The position numbers and the translations under genes were made by a program. Of a stretch of DNA of 64,000 nt, positions 1 through 9,105 are shown piece after piece (the first letter of the stretch is position 1; every line of letters begins with the position of its first letter). Location of the stretch: positions 6,138,001 through 6,202,000 of the forward strand of contig NZ_CP059693.1 in the NCBI RefSeq assembly GCF_028657945.1, in the 5' to 3' direction. The notes under the pieces were generated by a model that did not search any database, was not told where the DNA came from, and saw only the letters and a program-made list of their open reading frames with translations. The DNA comes from Thalassomonas haliotis. GTDB taxonomy: Bacteria; Pseudomonadota; Gammaproteobacteria; Enterobacterales; Alteromonadaceae.

Positions 1-371
1 CTGTTGAAGAGTACTTGCCCCAGGGGTTGTTCTCCCAAGTGGGCCAATTGCCGTTCACTGCCGGTTAAACTGGTTAACGGCAGTAAGCTTCTGGCAAAAA
101 CCTGGGGGCTATCATCGCAATAGAGTATCACTTCCCGTACCAGTACTTGTTCGCCCTGCTTGATATCGCCGTGGGCCTCTGCCGCACTGCAGGGTAAAAT
201 CTGCTGTCCGAGCACTTCGACCCTAAAGTGTGAGCACAACTGCTTTAATCTCGCCGTTAGCGAGCCCCGTGCAAGCAACCAGTCGCGCAACCCGGCAGTC
301 AACGGATAAGCCGCCGCTTTTTGCCAACTCACCTCCAGGGTGACAGGAAATAAAATATGTTGTTCACTCAT
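1..371 (-). CDS. ubiC: Chorismate lyase UbiC (partial, 3' end outside the window)
   Basis: Converts chorismate to 4-hydroxybenzoate and pyruvate, the first committed step of ubiquinone synthesis in the cytosol. The first 123 codons are present, starting at the ATG whose complement is at 369-371. Reading the minus strand gives the family's pattern: a short N-terminal stretch with [10 protein letters not shown], then [11 protein letters not shown], an [11 protein letters not shown] segment and [12 protein letters not shown], which line up in order with E. coli UbiC (REILLCADGEP, VPVSTLSGPE, KLGKTPLGRYLF). The C-terminal third lies beyond base 1. In many relatives ubiA follows; that cannot be seen here. 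The gene is divergent from the FliL-like gene. Confidence 0.93.
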   Translation of the reverse strand, partial: MSEQHILFPVTLEVSWQKAAAYPLTAGLRDWLLARGSLTARLKQLCSHFRVEVLGQQILPCSAAEAHGDIKQGEQVLVREVILYCDDSPQVFARSLLPLTSLTGSERQLAHLGEQPLGQVLFN

Positions 372-607
372 ACCAGTCGATAATTAACTTTAAAAAACGC
401 GCACATGATATCAGGGTTTTAAATTTTCCCATAATGAATCGCTTAACCGGAAAAGAAATTATCTGCCGGTGGCAAATTCATCCCCCGACAGCCAAATGCA
501 AGCAATAAAAAACAGTTTTTTATGAAAATGCTAGACTATTCAACTAAAAATCAGGTTATTATAGCGCTAAGGACTTTTCTCTTATCACGAAATACATGTT
601 GACCATT

Positions 608-988
608 ATGAAAAAATCTCTTTTGTTTTTTGTCTGTCTGTTAGCCATACCGACAACCAAAGCAGCCGATTACGTTTATTATGGTTTTGAACCGGCGATC
701 GTGACCAACTATGTCGCCGTTAAGAAAAAAATGGGTTACGTGCGCCTGACGGTGGAGTTGATGATCGAAGGCCCCAACAATTTTGAAGTGGTTGAACACC
801 ACTCGCCGCTGTTGCGCGATGCCATCATCACCATTATCGGCCAGCAGCCGGAAGAAAAAATAAAATCCATCCGCGGCCGTTCGGAAATCCAGCGCTTATG
901 CGAACTGAAAGTACAGAATTTACTGACCCAGGAAACCGGTAAACCTCTAGTGAAAAAGCTGCTCTTTACCCAGTGGCTGGATAACTAA
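608..988 (+). CDS. FliL-like, flagellar basal-body-associated family protein
   Basis: A small exported protein of 126 residues. An N-terminal signal segment (MKKSLLFFVCLLAIPTTKAA) is followed by a region reading YYGFEPAIVTNY, KKMGYVRLTVELMI, the pattern of the FliL C-terminal domain (a beta strand pairing an Ala/Pro-x-Ile-Val-x-Asn motif with x-Tyr-Leu-Arg/Val), then HSPLLRDAIITIIGQQ and a C-terminal helix. FliL proteins sit next to the flagellar stator. This copy lies outside any flagellar cluster and carries a signal peptide instead of a long membrane anchor, so it is a paralogue whose partner is unknown. I use the ATG at 608 (MKKS) rather than one 12 bases upstream, because it gives a normal signal peptide. 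Confidence 0.75.
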   Translation: MKKSLLFFVCLLAIPTTKAADYVYYGFEPAIVTNYVAVKKKMGYVRLTVELMIEGPNNFEVVEHHSPLLRDAIITIIGQQPEEKIKSIRGRSEIQRLCELKVQNLLTQETGKPLVKKLLFTQWLDN

Positions 989-1000
989 TAACATAAAACG

Positions 1001-1022
1001 GCAAGCAGCTGTGGCTGCTTGC
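1001..1022 (+). terminator. Hairpin between the FliL-like gene and glpG
   Basis: Perfect 9-bp inverted repeat GCAAGCAGC / GCTGCTTGC around a TGTG loop, 13 bases after the FliL-like stop. Only a weak T stretch (TTGTTAG) follows, so termination is likely but not certain. It lies between two convergent genes and could serve both. Confidence 0.6.
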
Positions 1023-1035
1023 TTGTTAGCCGACA

Positions 1036-1896
1036 TCAAGTCCGTTTTTTCCACACCGCCTGCGCCAGTGCCAGTAAACAACCGCTGATCAGTCCAAGCA
1101 AATGGGCGGTATTGGCCATATTGATCGGTAAAACATCGGCATAACCAAGCAGCAGCCAAAACAACAAAAAGCCCACTATCGGCTTAGATAAAAACAAACC
1201 TTTTTCCGGCGCCAGCCAGCCCATCCACCAGACAAAACCCACCAGGCCATATACCACACCGGACAGACCGCCGAAATTCGCCCCCGATACCAGGTATTGC
1301 CCGACATTGGCAGTGATCGCCGACAAGAGCAGCAGATGCACTAACACCCCTTTACCCAGGACTTTTTCAACACTGCCTCCCAGTTGCCACCACCACATGG
1401 TATTAAAGACAATATGCAACCAGGAAAAATGGAAAAAAGCCGGTCCCAACAAACGCAACGGCTGATCGAAAAACGCCTGCCAGGACAACTGCGGATAAAA
1501 CTGCAAATAACTGAAAATATAACGGGCACCGCCAAACAAACTGGCCACAAACACCAACCAGCACAAGACAAAAACCGTTAACGTCACTAAGCCGGCATGG
1601 GCAAGGAAGTGCTCTTTAAAACTTGCCAGCAAGGACGGACCGTCCGACTGTACCTGGCCGGCATTGCCGTGCTGCCACGCCGCCTGCTGGTATTTGGGAT
1701 GATAGGGCTGCTGGCTGAACTGCTCGAATTCTTCTTTTGCCTGAGAGATTTTATCCGGCGGGCAATAGACCACATAAACATCCTGCTCATTAACCGCCTC
1801 GGCCCGTATGCCCAAGCTGGTGAGATGATTAACGAATAATAAGGCGATGGCCTGCTGGTTAATCTGCACCAGAGCCTGCAGCGGCTGCTCAGTCAT
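1036..1896 (-). CDS. glpG: Rhomboid intramembrane serine protease GlpG
   Basis: Inner-membrane protease of 286 residues that cleaves transmembrane segments of substrate proteins. The N-terminal cytosolic domain (about 1-95) precedes six hydrophobic helices. The catalytic serine is S212 in GGLSGVVYG and its partner H265 in ANTAHLLGL; the conserved HxxxN of the second helix is present as HIVFNTMWWW (N165). The length is close to E. coli GlpG (276). The start overlaps the end of glpE by 4 bases (ATGA), implying coupled translation, so the two form one unit. In E. coli glpEG sits with the glycerol regulator glpR; here it follows kbl-tdh instead. Confidence 0.95.
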   Translation of the reverse strand: MTEQPLQALVQINQQAIALLFVNHLTSLGIRAEAVNEQDVYVVYCPPDKISQAKEEFEQFSQQPYHPKYQQAAWQHGNAGQVQSDGPSLLASFKEHFLAHAGLVTLTVFVLCWLVFVASLFGGARYIFSYLQFYPQLSWQAFFDQPLRLLGPAFFHFSWLHIVFNTMWWWQLGGSVEKVLGKGVLVHLLLLSAITANVGQYLVSGANFGGLSGVVYGLVGFVWWMGWLAPEKGLFLSKPIVGFLLFWLLLGYADVLPINMANTAHLLGLISGCLLALAQAVWKKRT

Positions 1897-2228
1897 GAGT
1901 GTTCAACATCATCAGGATATACCTGCTGCCATTCGGTGAAACCGCCGTCGAGGGAATAGACGTCGGTAAAATCCTGGCTGATCAGGTATTGTGCCGCCTG
2001 CTGACTGGATATGCCGTGATAACAGCATACCACCACAGGCGCATCGGGATCGGCGCTGCGCAGAAAATCCGCCAGGGATTCATTGCTCAGGTGCACGGCA
2101 TCGGGAATATGTCCGGCCTGAAACGAGGCCGGATCTCGGATATCGACTACGGTAAACCCACCACCGGCCAACACCTGATGTAATTCACTGGTTTTAAAAT
2201 GCTTGAACCGGGTGTCATCCTGCGACAT
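1893..2228 (-). CDS. glpE: Thiosulfate sulfurtransferase GlpE (rhodanese)
   Basis: Single-domain cytosolic rhodanese of 111 residues that transfers sulfane sulfur from thiosulfate to a thiophilic acceptor. The active-site loop CYHGISS (C69) matches E. coli GlpE (CYHGNSS), and the rhodanese entry motif VVDIRDPASFQAGHIPDAVHL is recognisable at about 27-47 with the expected Asp-Arg. Length is nearly that of the E. coli protein (108). It starts one base before the end of tdh and overlaps glpG by 4 bases, so the three are probably cotranscribed. Confidence 0.95.
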   Translation of the reverse strand: MSQDDTRFKHFKTSELHQVLAGGGFTVVDIRDPASFQAGHIPDAVHLSNESLADFLRSADPDAPVVVCCYHGISSQQAAQYLISQDFTDVYSLDGGFTEWQQVYPDDVEHS

Positions 2229-3260
2229 CTATTGCTCCTCCCAGTTGAGAATAACTTTACCCGACTGACCCGAACGCATCACATCAAAGCCTTGTTGAAA
2301 GTCATCGATACTAAAATGATGGGTAATAATCGGCGATAAATCCAATCCGGACTGGACCAGGCTGGCCATCTTATACCAGGTTTCAAACATTTCCCGGCCG
2401 TAGATGCCTTTGATGGTTAAACCTTTAAAAATAACCTTGCTCCAGTCAATGGCCATATCTTTTCCTGGAATACCCAGCATGGCAATCTTGCCGCCGTTAT
2501 TCATGTTTTCCAGCATATCGGTAAAGGCCGCCGGTACGCCGGACATTTCCATACCGACATCAAAACCTTCACTCATACCCAGCTCAGACATCACCTCGGT
2601 CAAGTTTTGCTTGGCAACATTCACCGCCCGGGTGGCGCCCATTTTCAGCGCCAGCTCCAAGCGGTAGTCATTGACATCCGTGATCACCACATGGCGGGCA
2701 CCGACGTGTTTGGCTACGGCAGCCGCCATAATACCGATGGGACCAGCCCCGGTGATCAACACATCTTCACCGACCAAATCAAAAGATAATGCGGTATGTA
2801 CGGCATTGCCGAAAGGGTCAAAAATCGCCGCCAGGTCGTCGGAAATTTCATCCGGCAATTTAAAGGCGTTATAGGCGGGGATCACCAAATATTCGGCAAA
2901 AGCTCCCGGACGGTCAACCCCGACTCCGATAGTATTGCGGCACAAATGGGTACGGCCGCCGCGGCAGTTGCGGCAATGGCCGCAGGTAATATGCCCTTCC
3001 CCGGACACCCGGTCACCAATTTCAAAACCTTTGACTTCCAGGCCGATACCGACCACTTCACCGGCATATTCATGCCCCACCACCATAGGCACGGGTATGG
3101 TTTTTTGCGACCACTCGTCCCAGTTGTAGATATGGATGTCGGTGCCGCAAATAGCGGTTTTCTTAATTTTGATCAGCAGATCATTATGTCCCAGCTTAGG
3201 TTTGACACTCTTGGTCATCCAGATCCCGGGTTCTGCTTTAAGTTTTGCCAGTGATTTCAT
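2229..3260 (-). CDS. tdh: L-threonine 3-dehydrogenase
   Basis: Oxidises L-threonine to 2-amino-3-ketobutyrate with NAD+, the first step of threonine catabolism to glycine. The 343 residues form a zinc medium-chain dehydrogenase: catalytic zinc site C38 (AICGTD) with H63-E64 (GHEYAG), structural zinc cysteines C93, C96, C99 and C107, and a Rossmann motif GAGPIG near residue 173. Length is nearly identical to E. coli Tdh (341). It follows kbl, whose product uses the Tdh product directly, with a 189-base gap, and directly abuts glpE downstream. Confidence 0.97.
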   Translation of the reverse strand: MKSLAKLKAEPGIWMTKSVKPKLGHNDLLIKIKKTAICGTDIHIYNWDEWSQKTIPVPMVVGHEYAGEVVGIGLEVKGFEIGDRVSGEGHITCGHCRNCRGGRTHLCRNTIGVGVDRPGAFAEYLVIPAYNAFKLPDEISDDLAAIFDPFGNAVHTALSFDLVGEDVLITGAGPIGIMAAAVAKHVGARHVVITDVNDYRLELALKMGATRAVNVAKQNLTEVMSELGMSEGFDVGMEMSGVPAAFTDMLENMNNGGKIAMLGIPGKDMAIDWSKVIFKGLTIKGIYGREMFETWYKMASLVQSGLDLSPIITHHFSIDDFQQGFDVMRSGQSGKVILNWEEQ

Positions 3261-3408
3261 TACTTTTACCTGTGATAAGACCTTTGGTCGGCCTTAAAAA
3301 TAATAGCCTGAATTTTACTCCCAAATTCAGGCTACCGCTTAACTGGTGAGAATATTCCTTAGGGTCTGCCGCCGGCAGCACAGGCTCACACTTTTCTTTG
3401 CTTAGTTA

Positions 3409-3452
3409 GCGCTTTATCAGCGCTTTATTAACTCTTTATTAACTCTTTATTA
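3409..3452. repeat. Four 11-bp tandem repeats overlapping the kbl stop codon
   Basis: On the plus strand four consecutive 11-base units read GCGCTTTATCA, GCGCTTTATTA, ACTCTTTATTA, ACTCTTTATTA. The last unit contains the complement of the kbl stop codon, so the repeats form the immediate 3' untranslated stretch of kbl. One turn of helix per unit. No function is known; replication slippage is the simplest origin. Confidence 0.8.
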
Positions 3453-4643
3453 GATAAGGCCCATGTCTTTACCGATACGGGTAAAGGCTTCTATCGCCTG
3501 GTCCAGCTGTGCTTTGCTGTGGGCGGCAGAGATCTGGGTACGGATACGCGCCTGGCCTTTAGGTACCACAGGGAAAGAGAAACCGATCACATAAATGCCT
3601 TCGTTTAATAAACGGTTGGCCATTGCTCCGGCAACCTTGGCATCGCCAAGCATCACAGGAATAATGGCATGGTCGGCGCCGGCACAGGTAAAACCTGCCG
3701 CTTCCATCTGTTCGCGGAAATAAGTGGCATTGGTTTTTAATTGTTGTCTTAACTTATCACCGTCCGCCAGTAACTCCAGGGTTTTGATGGAGGCATTAAC
3801 AATCGCCGGCGCCAGCGAGTTAGAGAATAAATACGGACGTGAACGCTGACGTAACCAGTCGATCACTTCTTTTTTACCTGAGGTATAACCGCCGGAAGCA
3901 CCGCCCATGGCCTTGCCTAAAGTACCTGTGATAATATCCACCCGGCCCATCACTTCACAGTGCTCATGGCTGCCTCGTCCCTGCTCGCCGACAAAACCGA
4001 CCGCGTGGGAGTCATCTACCATCACCAGGGCATTATATTTATCCGCCAAGTCACAGATGCCTTTAAGGTTGGCAATCACGCCGTCCATGGAAAAAACACC
4101 GTCGGTGGCGATCAATTTAAAACGTGCCCCGGCTTCATCCGCCTGCTGCAGGCACTTTTCCAGCTCCGCCATATCATTGTTGGCATAGCGGAAACGCTTC
4201 GCCTTACATAAACGCACGCCGTCGATAATCGAGGCATGGTTAAGGGCATCGCTGATAATGGCATCTTCCGGCCCCAACAGGGTTTCAAATAAACCGGCGT
4301 TGGCGTCAAAACAGGAAGAATATAAAATGGTGTCTTCCATGCCGAGAAAATCGCTGAGTTTCTGCTCCAGGGTTTTATGAATATCCTGAGTACCGCAAAT
4401 AAAACGTACCGAAGCCATACCAAAACCGTGCTCATCCAGGCCCTGCTTGGCGGCGGCAATCAGATCCGGGTGGTTGGCCAGGCCTAAATAGTTGTTGGCA
4501 CAAAAATTAATAACCTTTTCGCCTGTACTCACGGCAATTTGCGCTTGTTGAGCACTGGTGATCACCCGCTCATCCTTGTATAAACCGTCTTCTTTGACTT
4601 GTTGCAACTGAGTTTGCAGGTGACTATAAAAATTCGATGACAT
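3450..4643 (-). CDS. kbl: Glycine C-acetyltransferase (2-amino-3-ketobutyrate CoA ligase)
   Basis: PLP enzyme that splits 2-amino-3-ketobutyrate with CoA into glycine and acetyl-CoA, completing the threonine degradation begun by Tdh. The 397 residues (E. coli 398) show the alpha-oxoamine synthase fold: [10 protein letters not shown] with the PLP-ring aspartate, and the Schiff-base lysine K244 in [10 protein letters not shown]. First gene of the kbl-tdh-glpEG run. Its 5' leader holds an inverted repeat at 4706-4730 that could be an operator. Confidence 0.97.
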   Translation of the reverse strand: MSSNFYSHLQTQLQQVKEDGLYKDERVITSAQQAQIAVSTGEKVINFCANNYLGLANHPDLIAAAKQGLDEHGFGMASVRFICGTQDIHKTLEQKLSDFLGMEDTILYSSCFDANAGLFETLLGPEDAIISDALNHASIIDGVRLCKAKRFRYANNDMAELEKCLQQADEAGARFKLIATDGVFSMDGVIANLKGICDLADKYNALVMVDDSHAVGFVGEQGRGSHEHCEVMGRVDIITGTLGKAMGGASGGYTSGKKEVIDWLRQRSRPYLFSNSLAPAIVNASIKTLELLADGDKLRQQLKTNATYFREQMEAAGFTCAGADHAIIPVMLGDAKVAGAMANRLLNEGIYVIGFSFPVVPKGQARIRTQISAAHSKAQLDQAIEAFTRIGKDMGLI

Positions 4644-4705
4644 AAACGCCTCGGCAGTTAACTAATGGTTATTTACCGTCCGTGACCCTGGCTGCCAAAA
4701 CTGAA

Positions 4706-4730
4706 CATGTCTTAGCACAGCAAAGACATG
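4706..4730. promoter_or_regulatory. Inverted repeat upstream of kbl
   Basis: Perfect 8-bp arms CATGTCTT / AAGACATG separated by 9 bases, 63 bases upstream of the kbl start. The size and place fit a dimeric regulator's operator or an mRNA leader hairpin. I do not recognise the motif as a known consensus. Confidence 0.4.
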
Positions 4731-4842
4731 GAAAAAGCAACAGTAAACAAACGGTATCGACTAATAAATTGCCCGTATTGTACGATAATTTTTGCTCAGG
4801 TATAGTCCGATCTGTGTGACAAATCGATATTTTTGAAAACCA

Positions 4843-4862
4843 GCCATGAAAATATTCATGGC
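4843..4862. other. Palindrome between the hydrolase gene and kbl
   Basis: Inverted repeat GCCATGAA / TTCATGGC with an AATA loop, 41 bases past the stop of the hydrolase on the minus strand. No T run follows, so it is not a typical intrinsic terminator; an operator for kbl or an RNA hairpin are alternatives. Confidence 0.4.
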
Positions 4863-4903
4863 GGACAACAAAGAGAAGGCTTATTGAAAAGCCCTGGCGC
4901 GGC

Positions 4904-5764
4904 TTATTGATTCATTTTCAGCCATAAGGTGATGTCTTCCACCAGGTAATGATTGGCATTTAACAGTGCCTGTTCCACCCGGTTGCCTTTAAAGATTTGG
5001 CTTTTCGACTTGCGCGAGCCATTCCATTCAAAAAGCTCTTTTGCGGTTTGAAAGCTTTCCAGGTGCTGGGCGGAGTTAATAAAATAGCTGGGAATATCCA
5101 TCAACTCCTTATAGCGCTCTTTATCGGCATAATCCATTATCGGGGTGATCAATACCATAGCACTGATGCGCATTTTGTCCGCCAGATCCACCGCCTGCAC
5201 CGAAGAACAACCGCTGGCCACCACGGAAACCCCCTGGCTGCGATCTATTTTTTTACGTAAATACAAATAGGCCGCCAGCACATCCTCTCGCCAATAAGCC
5301 CTTAAAGCGGTTAACTGCCCCTGGTAACTGATAATATCCTTGGCGCGTAAATGAATTTTGCGCTCTGAAAACTCTTCGGAAATACTGCGGCCAAAACCGC
5401 GCAAGTCTATGGTTAAGGCATGCAGACCATTTGCCGCCAGGGTTTTCCCCAACTCAGCATAACTGCTGCTGTCCCTGTGGCAATCGTGCAGGATCAGGGC
5501 ACCGGACGCCGCCTCTTCGCCGGGAAAATAATTGCCGTGGATCGTAAACTTATCTTGGGTTTGCAAACTGACAGTCTGACTGGACTTTTTATTCGCTGCT
5601 GCCGATGAAAGCTGGCTCAACCTGGCGTTATCTTTTGCCTGGGAAGCCGGGGACATCGCCAGCAGCACGACAAGGAGTAGCAGAGATGACAAAATATACC
5701 GGGCTTCCGGCTTATGTGCTAACACAATACAGCAAACAACCCATTTCGATTTATCCGTTACCAT
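4904..5764 (-). CDS. Exported alpha/beta hydrolase fold protein
   Basis: A 286-residue protein with a hydrophobic export segment (SSLLLLVVLLAMSPASQA) preceded by about 25 residues, then an alpha/beta hydrolase core: LILHDCHRDSSSYAELG (oxyanion region), HALTIDLRGFGRS, and a nucleophile-elbow-like VVASGCSSVQA in which the usual G-x-S-x-G reads SGCSS. A late His (NANHYLVED) could complete the triad. I prefer the start at 5764 because GGTGGAG lies 5 bases upstream; an in-frame ATG 99 bases further upstream would place an odd extension before the signal. Substrate unknown; the atypical elbow makes catalytic activity uncertain. Confidence 0.75.
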   Translation of the reverse strand: MVTDKSKWVVCCIVLAHKPEARYILSSLLLLVVLLAMSPASQAKDNARLSQLSSAAANKKSSQTVSLQTQDKFTIHGNYFPGEEAASGALILHDCHRDSSSYAELGKTLAANGLHALTIDLRGFGRSISEEFSERKIHLRAKDIISYQGQLTALRAYWREDVLAAYLYLRKKIDRSQGVSVVASGCSSVQAVDLADKMRISAMVLITPIMDYADKERYKELMDIPSYFINSAQHLESFQTAKELFEWNGSRKSKSQIFKGNRVEQALLNANHYLVEDITLWLKMNQ

Positions 5765-5901
5765 AACAGCTCCACCCTTTATCTCTTTGCTGACATCCGT
5801 AAAGTAAGATAACAACATCTTTTTACTTTGGATATTGCCAAAACTCAGCGATAATCCTGCCATCCCCAGTTTATAACGCTAATTTGCTTTTATAAGGCTA
5901 A

Positions 5902-7203
5902 ATGTTGAAATATCACCTGGCATTGTTACTTTACCGCTTCTTTTTATTAATAAACCTGCCTGTTATCATTATAGTGCTGCTTATTCGTTCAACCAAGCAT
6001 AAGGCATACCGGCAGCGACTGACCGAAAGATTAGGTCTGCTCCCCGGGGGCCTAAAGTCCGGCGGCATAGTGATCCATGCCGCCAGTGTCGGTGAAGTTA
6101 TGGCGTTAAAAGCCTTTATCGAACAGGTGTTGGCGGCTTACCCTGAACTGCCGGTCACCCTCACCACCTTTACCCCTACCGGCTCGGCGCAGGTAAAAAA
6201 ACTTTTTGCCGACCGGGTGCAGCACTGCTATCTGCCCTTGGATATCTGGCCGTGCAGCACCCTCTTCCTCCGCACACTTGCCCCGAAAGCCATGGTATTT
6301 ATGGAAACAGAGTTATGGCCTAATTTACTCGGCCAGAGCGCCGGAAAAAATATCCCGTTACTCCTTGTTAACGGCCGCCTGTCAGAAAACTCCATGAAAA
6401 GTTACCGCAAACTGAGCTGGTTAATCACCCCGGCATTGCAGCGTTTCGATACCATCCTGCCCCAAAGCCAGCCGCACAGGGATAACTTCCTGGCCTTGGG
6501 GGCCAAGGCGGACACCTGCATAGTATCGGGCAATCTAAAATTCGACATCTCGCAAACGGCAGAAATCAGCAATAAGCAAGAAGAATTATCGCAACTGATG
6601 GCGAACAGGGGGCCGGTTTGGATCGCCGCCAGCACCCATGAGGGAGACGAACAGCTGATTTTAGCCGCTTATAAGAAAATCACCCTTAACACCCCCAAAT
6701 TATTGCTGGTGATGGTGCCGCGCCATCCCGAGCGCTTCGAAAAAGTCCACCAGTTATGCCTGGATGCCGGGTTATCGGTCATCAAGCGCTCAAGCAACCA
6801 GCCCCTGGACGACGATAGCCAGGTATGGCTGCTGGATACCCTGGGAGAGTTGATGGCGGCTTATGCCCTGTCGGATATTGTCACCATCGGCGGCACTTTC
6901 AGCCATATCGGCGGCCACAACCCGCTGGAACCGGCCTTGTTTAAAAAACCTGTGATTGTCGGCAGTGATATGAGTAATTTTGCTGAAATCCACCGGCAAT
7001 TTAACCGGGAACAGGCGGTGATAGAAATCCCCGCACAGGGAGATGTCAGCACCACTTTGGCAGAGCAGGTACAACACCTGCTCGACTCGCCGCAGCAGGC
7101 GCAAAACTTAGGGCAGAACGGCTATGACATTGTTCGGCAAAACCAGGGAGCCAGTGCTTTTAGCCTGGAGCAGTTAAGCCGGTTATTAGCGGGCAACAGC
7201 TAA
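5902..7203 (+). CDS. waaA: 3-deoxy-D-manno-octulosonic acid (Kdo) transferase WaaA
   Basis: Transfers Kdo from CMP-Kdo to the lipid A precursor at the inner-membrane cytosolic face, building the lipopolysaccharide inner core. 433 residues (E. coli 425): an N-terminal membrane anchor (about 7-27), the WaaA domain with IHAASVGEVMA, TTFTPTGSAQVKK and METELWPNL, and a C-terminal GT-B half with GTFSHIGGHNPLEPA and NFAEI for nucleotide-sugar binding. The neighbouring genes (family 9 glycosyltransferase, KdkA) act on the same core, and waaA precedes coaD as in E. coli, although three genes are inserted between them. Confidence 0.96.
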   Translation: MLKYHLALLLYRFFLLINLPVIIIVLLIRSTKHKAYRQRLTERLGLLPGGLKSGGIVIHAASVGEVMALKAFIEQVLAAYPELPVTLTTFTPTGSAQVKKLFADRVQHCYLPLDIWPCSTLFLRTLAPKAMVFMETELWPNLLGQSAGKNIPLLLVNGRLSENSMKSYRKLSWLITPALQRFDTILPQSQPHRDNFLALGAKADTCIVSGNLKFDISQTAEISNKQEELSQLMANRGPVWIAASTHEGDEQLILAAYKKITLNTPKLLLVMVPRHPERFEKVHQLCLDAGLSVIKRSSNQPLDDDSQVWLLDTLGELMAAYALSDIVTIGGTFSHIGGHNPLEPALFKKPVIVGSDMSNFAEIHRQFNREQAVIEIPAQGDVSTTLAEQVQHLLDSPQQAQNLGQNGYDIVRQNQGASAFSLEQLSRLLAGNS

Positions 7204-7225
7204 CAGGCCTTAATTTATTGCCGGT

Positions 7226-8293
7226 TTACGGCTGGCTCAATTCCGGATAATGATCGGCGACCAGTTGACGGATTTTATCTTTCACCTGCTCGATGCTGAT
7301 GTCATGCATCAGTTCACTGCCTTTGGCCCTGATGCCCCAGGGAAGTTTACTTAAAGGTTTGCCGTATTGTTTTTGCACCGCCTGCTGGTAGCAACTGACC
7401 ACATAGTGCTGGTACAGATAAGGGCCGGTGCGATGCGGGTTGCTGTGGGCGTATAAACCAATCACCGGGGTATTGACCGTTACCGCCATATGCGCTGGCC
7501 CGGTATCCGGGGCTATCACCAGGTGCGCTAACTTAAGCACCGCCAGCAGCTGCTTTAAACTGGTTCTCCCCACCAGGTTTTCTATCCGGGTCTGACTCAG
7601 CCCGATAATTTCCCCGGCCAGTTGCTGCTCAAGTGCTGTCGGACCGCCGCAGATCACAGGTAAAAACCCCAGCTGCGCCAAATGATCCGCCGCTTGTGCA
7701 TAACCCCGGGCATGCCAGTTGCGCTCCGCCTTGCTGGCGGCGGGACAAATCACCGCCAGCGGTCGCTCACCACTAAATAACTCACTGGCCCAGAGCATGT
7801 CCTGATCTGTGATCGGCATCTGCCACTGCGGACTGGCCGGCTCCAGCCCAAGCGCCCGGGCAAAGCCCATAAAACCGTCCAGCACATGGGGATGCTCCTG
7901 GGCAGCAATACCTTTATTGGTAAACAACCACTGGCCTTCGATGGCACGCTTACGGTCAAAACCAATCTTTACCCTGGCGGGAATACATAAGCTTGCCAAA
8001 CTGGCTCTCAAAGCGACCTGCATATGCAGCAAGAGCTCAAACTGCCGCGACTTTAGCTGAGCACGCAAATCCCGATAACCTTGCAGCCCGGCTCTTTTAT
8101 CAAAAATAATAAACTCAACATTGTCCAGTCCCTGCAGCAGGCTGGCTTCTATCTTACCTATTACCCAAGTGATTTTAGTCTCGGGCCAGTGGCGCTGGAT
8201 GTGCTGCACCATAGCCACGGCATGACAAACATCGCCAATGGCGGATAAACGTAATAAACATAGATTTTTTGGAGCAGTTATTTGACCCGGCAT
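7226..8293 (-). CDS. Glycosyltransferase family 9, heptosyltransferase-like
   Basis: A 355-residue GT-B enzyme of the ADP-heptose:LPS heptosyltransferase family. N-terminal LCLLRLSAIGDVCHAVAM is the family's opening motif; the middle holds ARVKIGFDRKRA, and the C-terminal half has LIAPDTGPAHMAVTVNTPVIGLYAHSNPHRTGP, the conserved D-T/S-G-P-x-H donor-binding loop. It is convergent with waaA (22 bases apart) and divergent from kdkA, so probably adds a sugar to the Kdo inner core. The exact acceptor and sugar cannot be told from sequence alone; WaaC/WaaF/WaaQ-type roles are all possible. Confidence 0.85.
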   Translation of the reverse strand: MPGQITAPKNLCLLRLSAIGDVCHAVAMVQHIQRHWPETKITWVIGKIEASLLQGLDNVEFIIFDKRAGLQGYRDLRAQLKSRQFELLLHMQVALRASLASLCIPARVKIGFDRKRAIEGQWLFTNKGIAAQEHPHVLDGFMGFARALGLEPASPQWQMPITDQDMLWASELFSGERPLAVICPAASKAERNWHARGYAQAADHLAQLGFLPVICGGPTALEQQLAGEIIGLSQTRIENLVGRTSLKQLLAVLKLAHLVIAPDTGPAHMAVTVNTPVIGLYAHSNPHRTGPYLYQHYVVSCYQQAVQKQYGKPLSKLPWGIRAKGSELMHDISIEQVKDKIRQLVADHYPELSQP

Positions 8294-8344
8294 TAAGGAA
8301 TCACCACAATAGGCAGCTAAATAGAAAAAATTAGGGCTATTATC

Positions 8345-9091
8345 TTGAACCAGCCAGCAATTGTAAAACCTTGCCGGGAAAAAGTTTTACAGCAGGACAA
8401 TGTTTACTGTGTCTTTGACCAAGAAAAAATCTCCGATTTCTCCCCGGATATGCTCAGCGAAAAGTACTGGCTAAAACAAAACGCCGTCAGCGGCAGCGCC
8501 CAGGGCAGGGGCACGACCTGGTTCATCTCGCACCAGGAGCAGCAATGGGTACTCAGACATTATTACCGCGGAGGTTTGATCGGCAAATTCAATAAAGACA
8601 GCTACTGGTTTAGCGGACAAAAAAATACCCGTGCGGCCCGGGAATTCTCCTTATTGTTAACCTTAGAGCAACTCGGCTTACCGGCACCGCACCCCGTGGC
8701 CTACCGGGTGAAACGTCAGGGGCTTTTTTACCGTGCCGATCTGCTGTCCACCCGCATAAAAGATGCCGAAGATCTGGTGGCGATATTAAGCCGGGAAAGC
8801 CTGGATAAGAGCCTGTGGGCAGATATCGGCGCCACCATACGGCGTTTTCATGATCACGGCATTTACCACCATGATTTAAATGCCCATAACATTTTACTGG
8901 ACCGGCAGCATAAGGTTTCGCTGATCGACTTTGACCGCGGCGAGCAACGCGCTGTCAAGCAAAGCTGGCAACAGGCGAATATGGAAAGGTTATTGAGATC
9001 TTTTCGCAAAGAACAAAATAAAATACCCGGTTTTCACTGGCAAGAAGATAACTGGCACATGCTGCAACAGGGTTACCGCCAGAAAAACTAA
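8345..9091 (+). CDS. kdkA: 3-deoxy-D-manno-octulosonic acid kinase KdkA
   Basis: Phosphorylates the Kdo residue of the LPS inner core, using ATP. The 248-residue sequence resembles H. influenzae KdkA throughout: GSAQGRGTTWF, LRHYYRGGLIGKFNKDSYWF, LPAPHPVAYRV, and the kinase catalytic loop HHDLNAHNILL followed by the metal-binding LIDFDRG. The reading frame opens with a TTG codon at 8345; no ATG occurs before residue 36 or so, and homology begins earlier, so the TTG start is probably right. Organisms with KdkA usually carry a single phosphorylated Kdo, which fits the nearby waaA. Confidence 0.92.
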   Translation: MNQPAIVKPCREKVLQQDNVYCVFDQEKISDFSPDMLSEKYWLKQNAVSGSAQGRGTTWFISHQEQQWVLRHYYRGGLIGKFNKDSYWFSGQKNTRAAREFSLLLTLEQLGLPAPHPVAYRVKRQGLFYRADLLSTRIKDAEDLVAILSRESLDKSLWADIGATIRRFHDHGIYHHDLNAHNILLDRQHKVSLIDFDRGEQRAVKQSWQQANMERLLRSFRKEQNKIPGFHWQEDNWHMLQQGYRQKN

Positions 9092-9105
9092 CGCTATCTT
9101 ATAGC

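Noticed and set aside
2796-3254. 152-codon frame antisense to tdh
   Set aside because: Shadow of the conserved tdh gene; no independent ribosome site or family.
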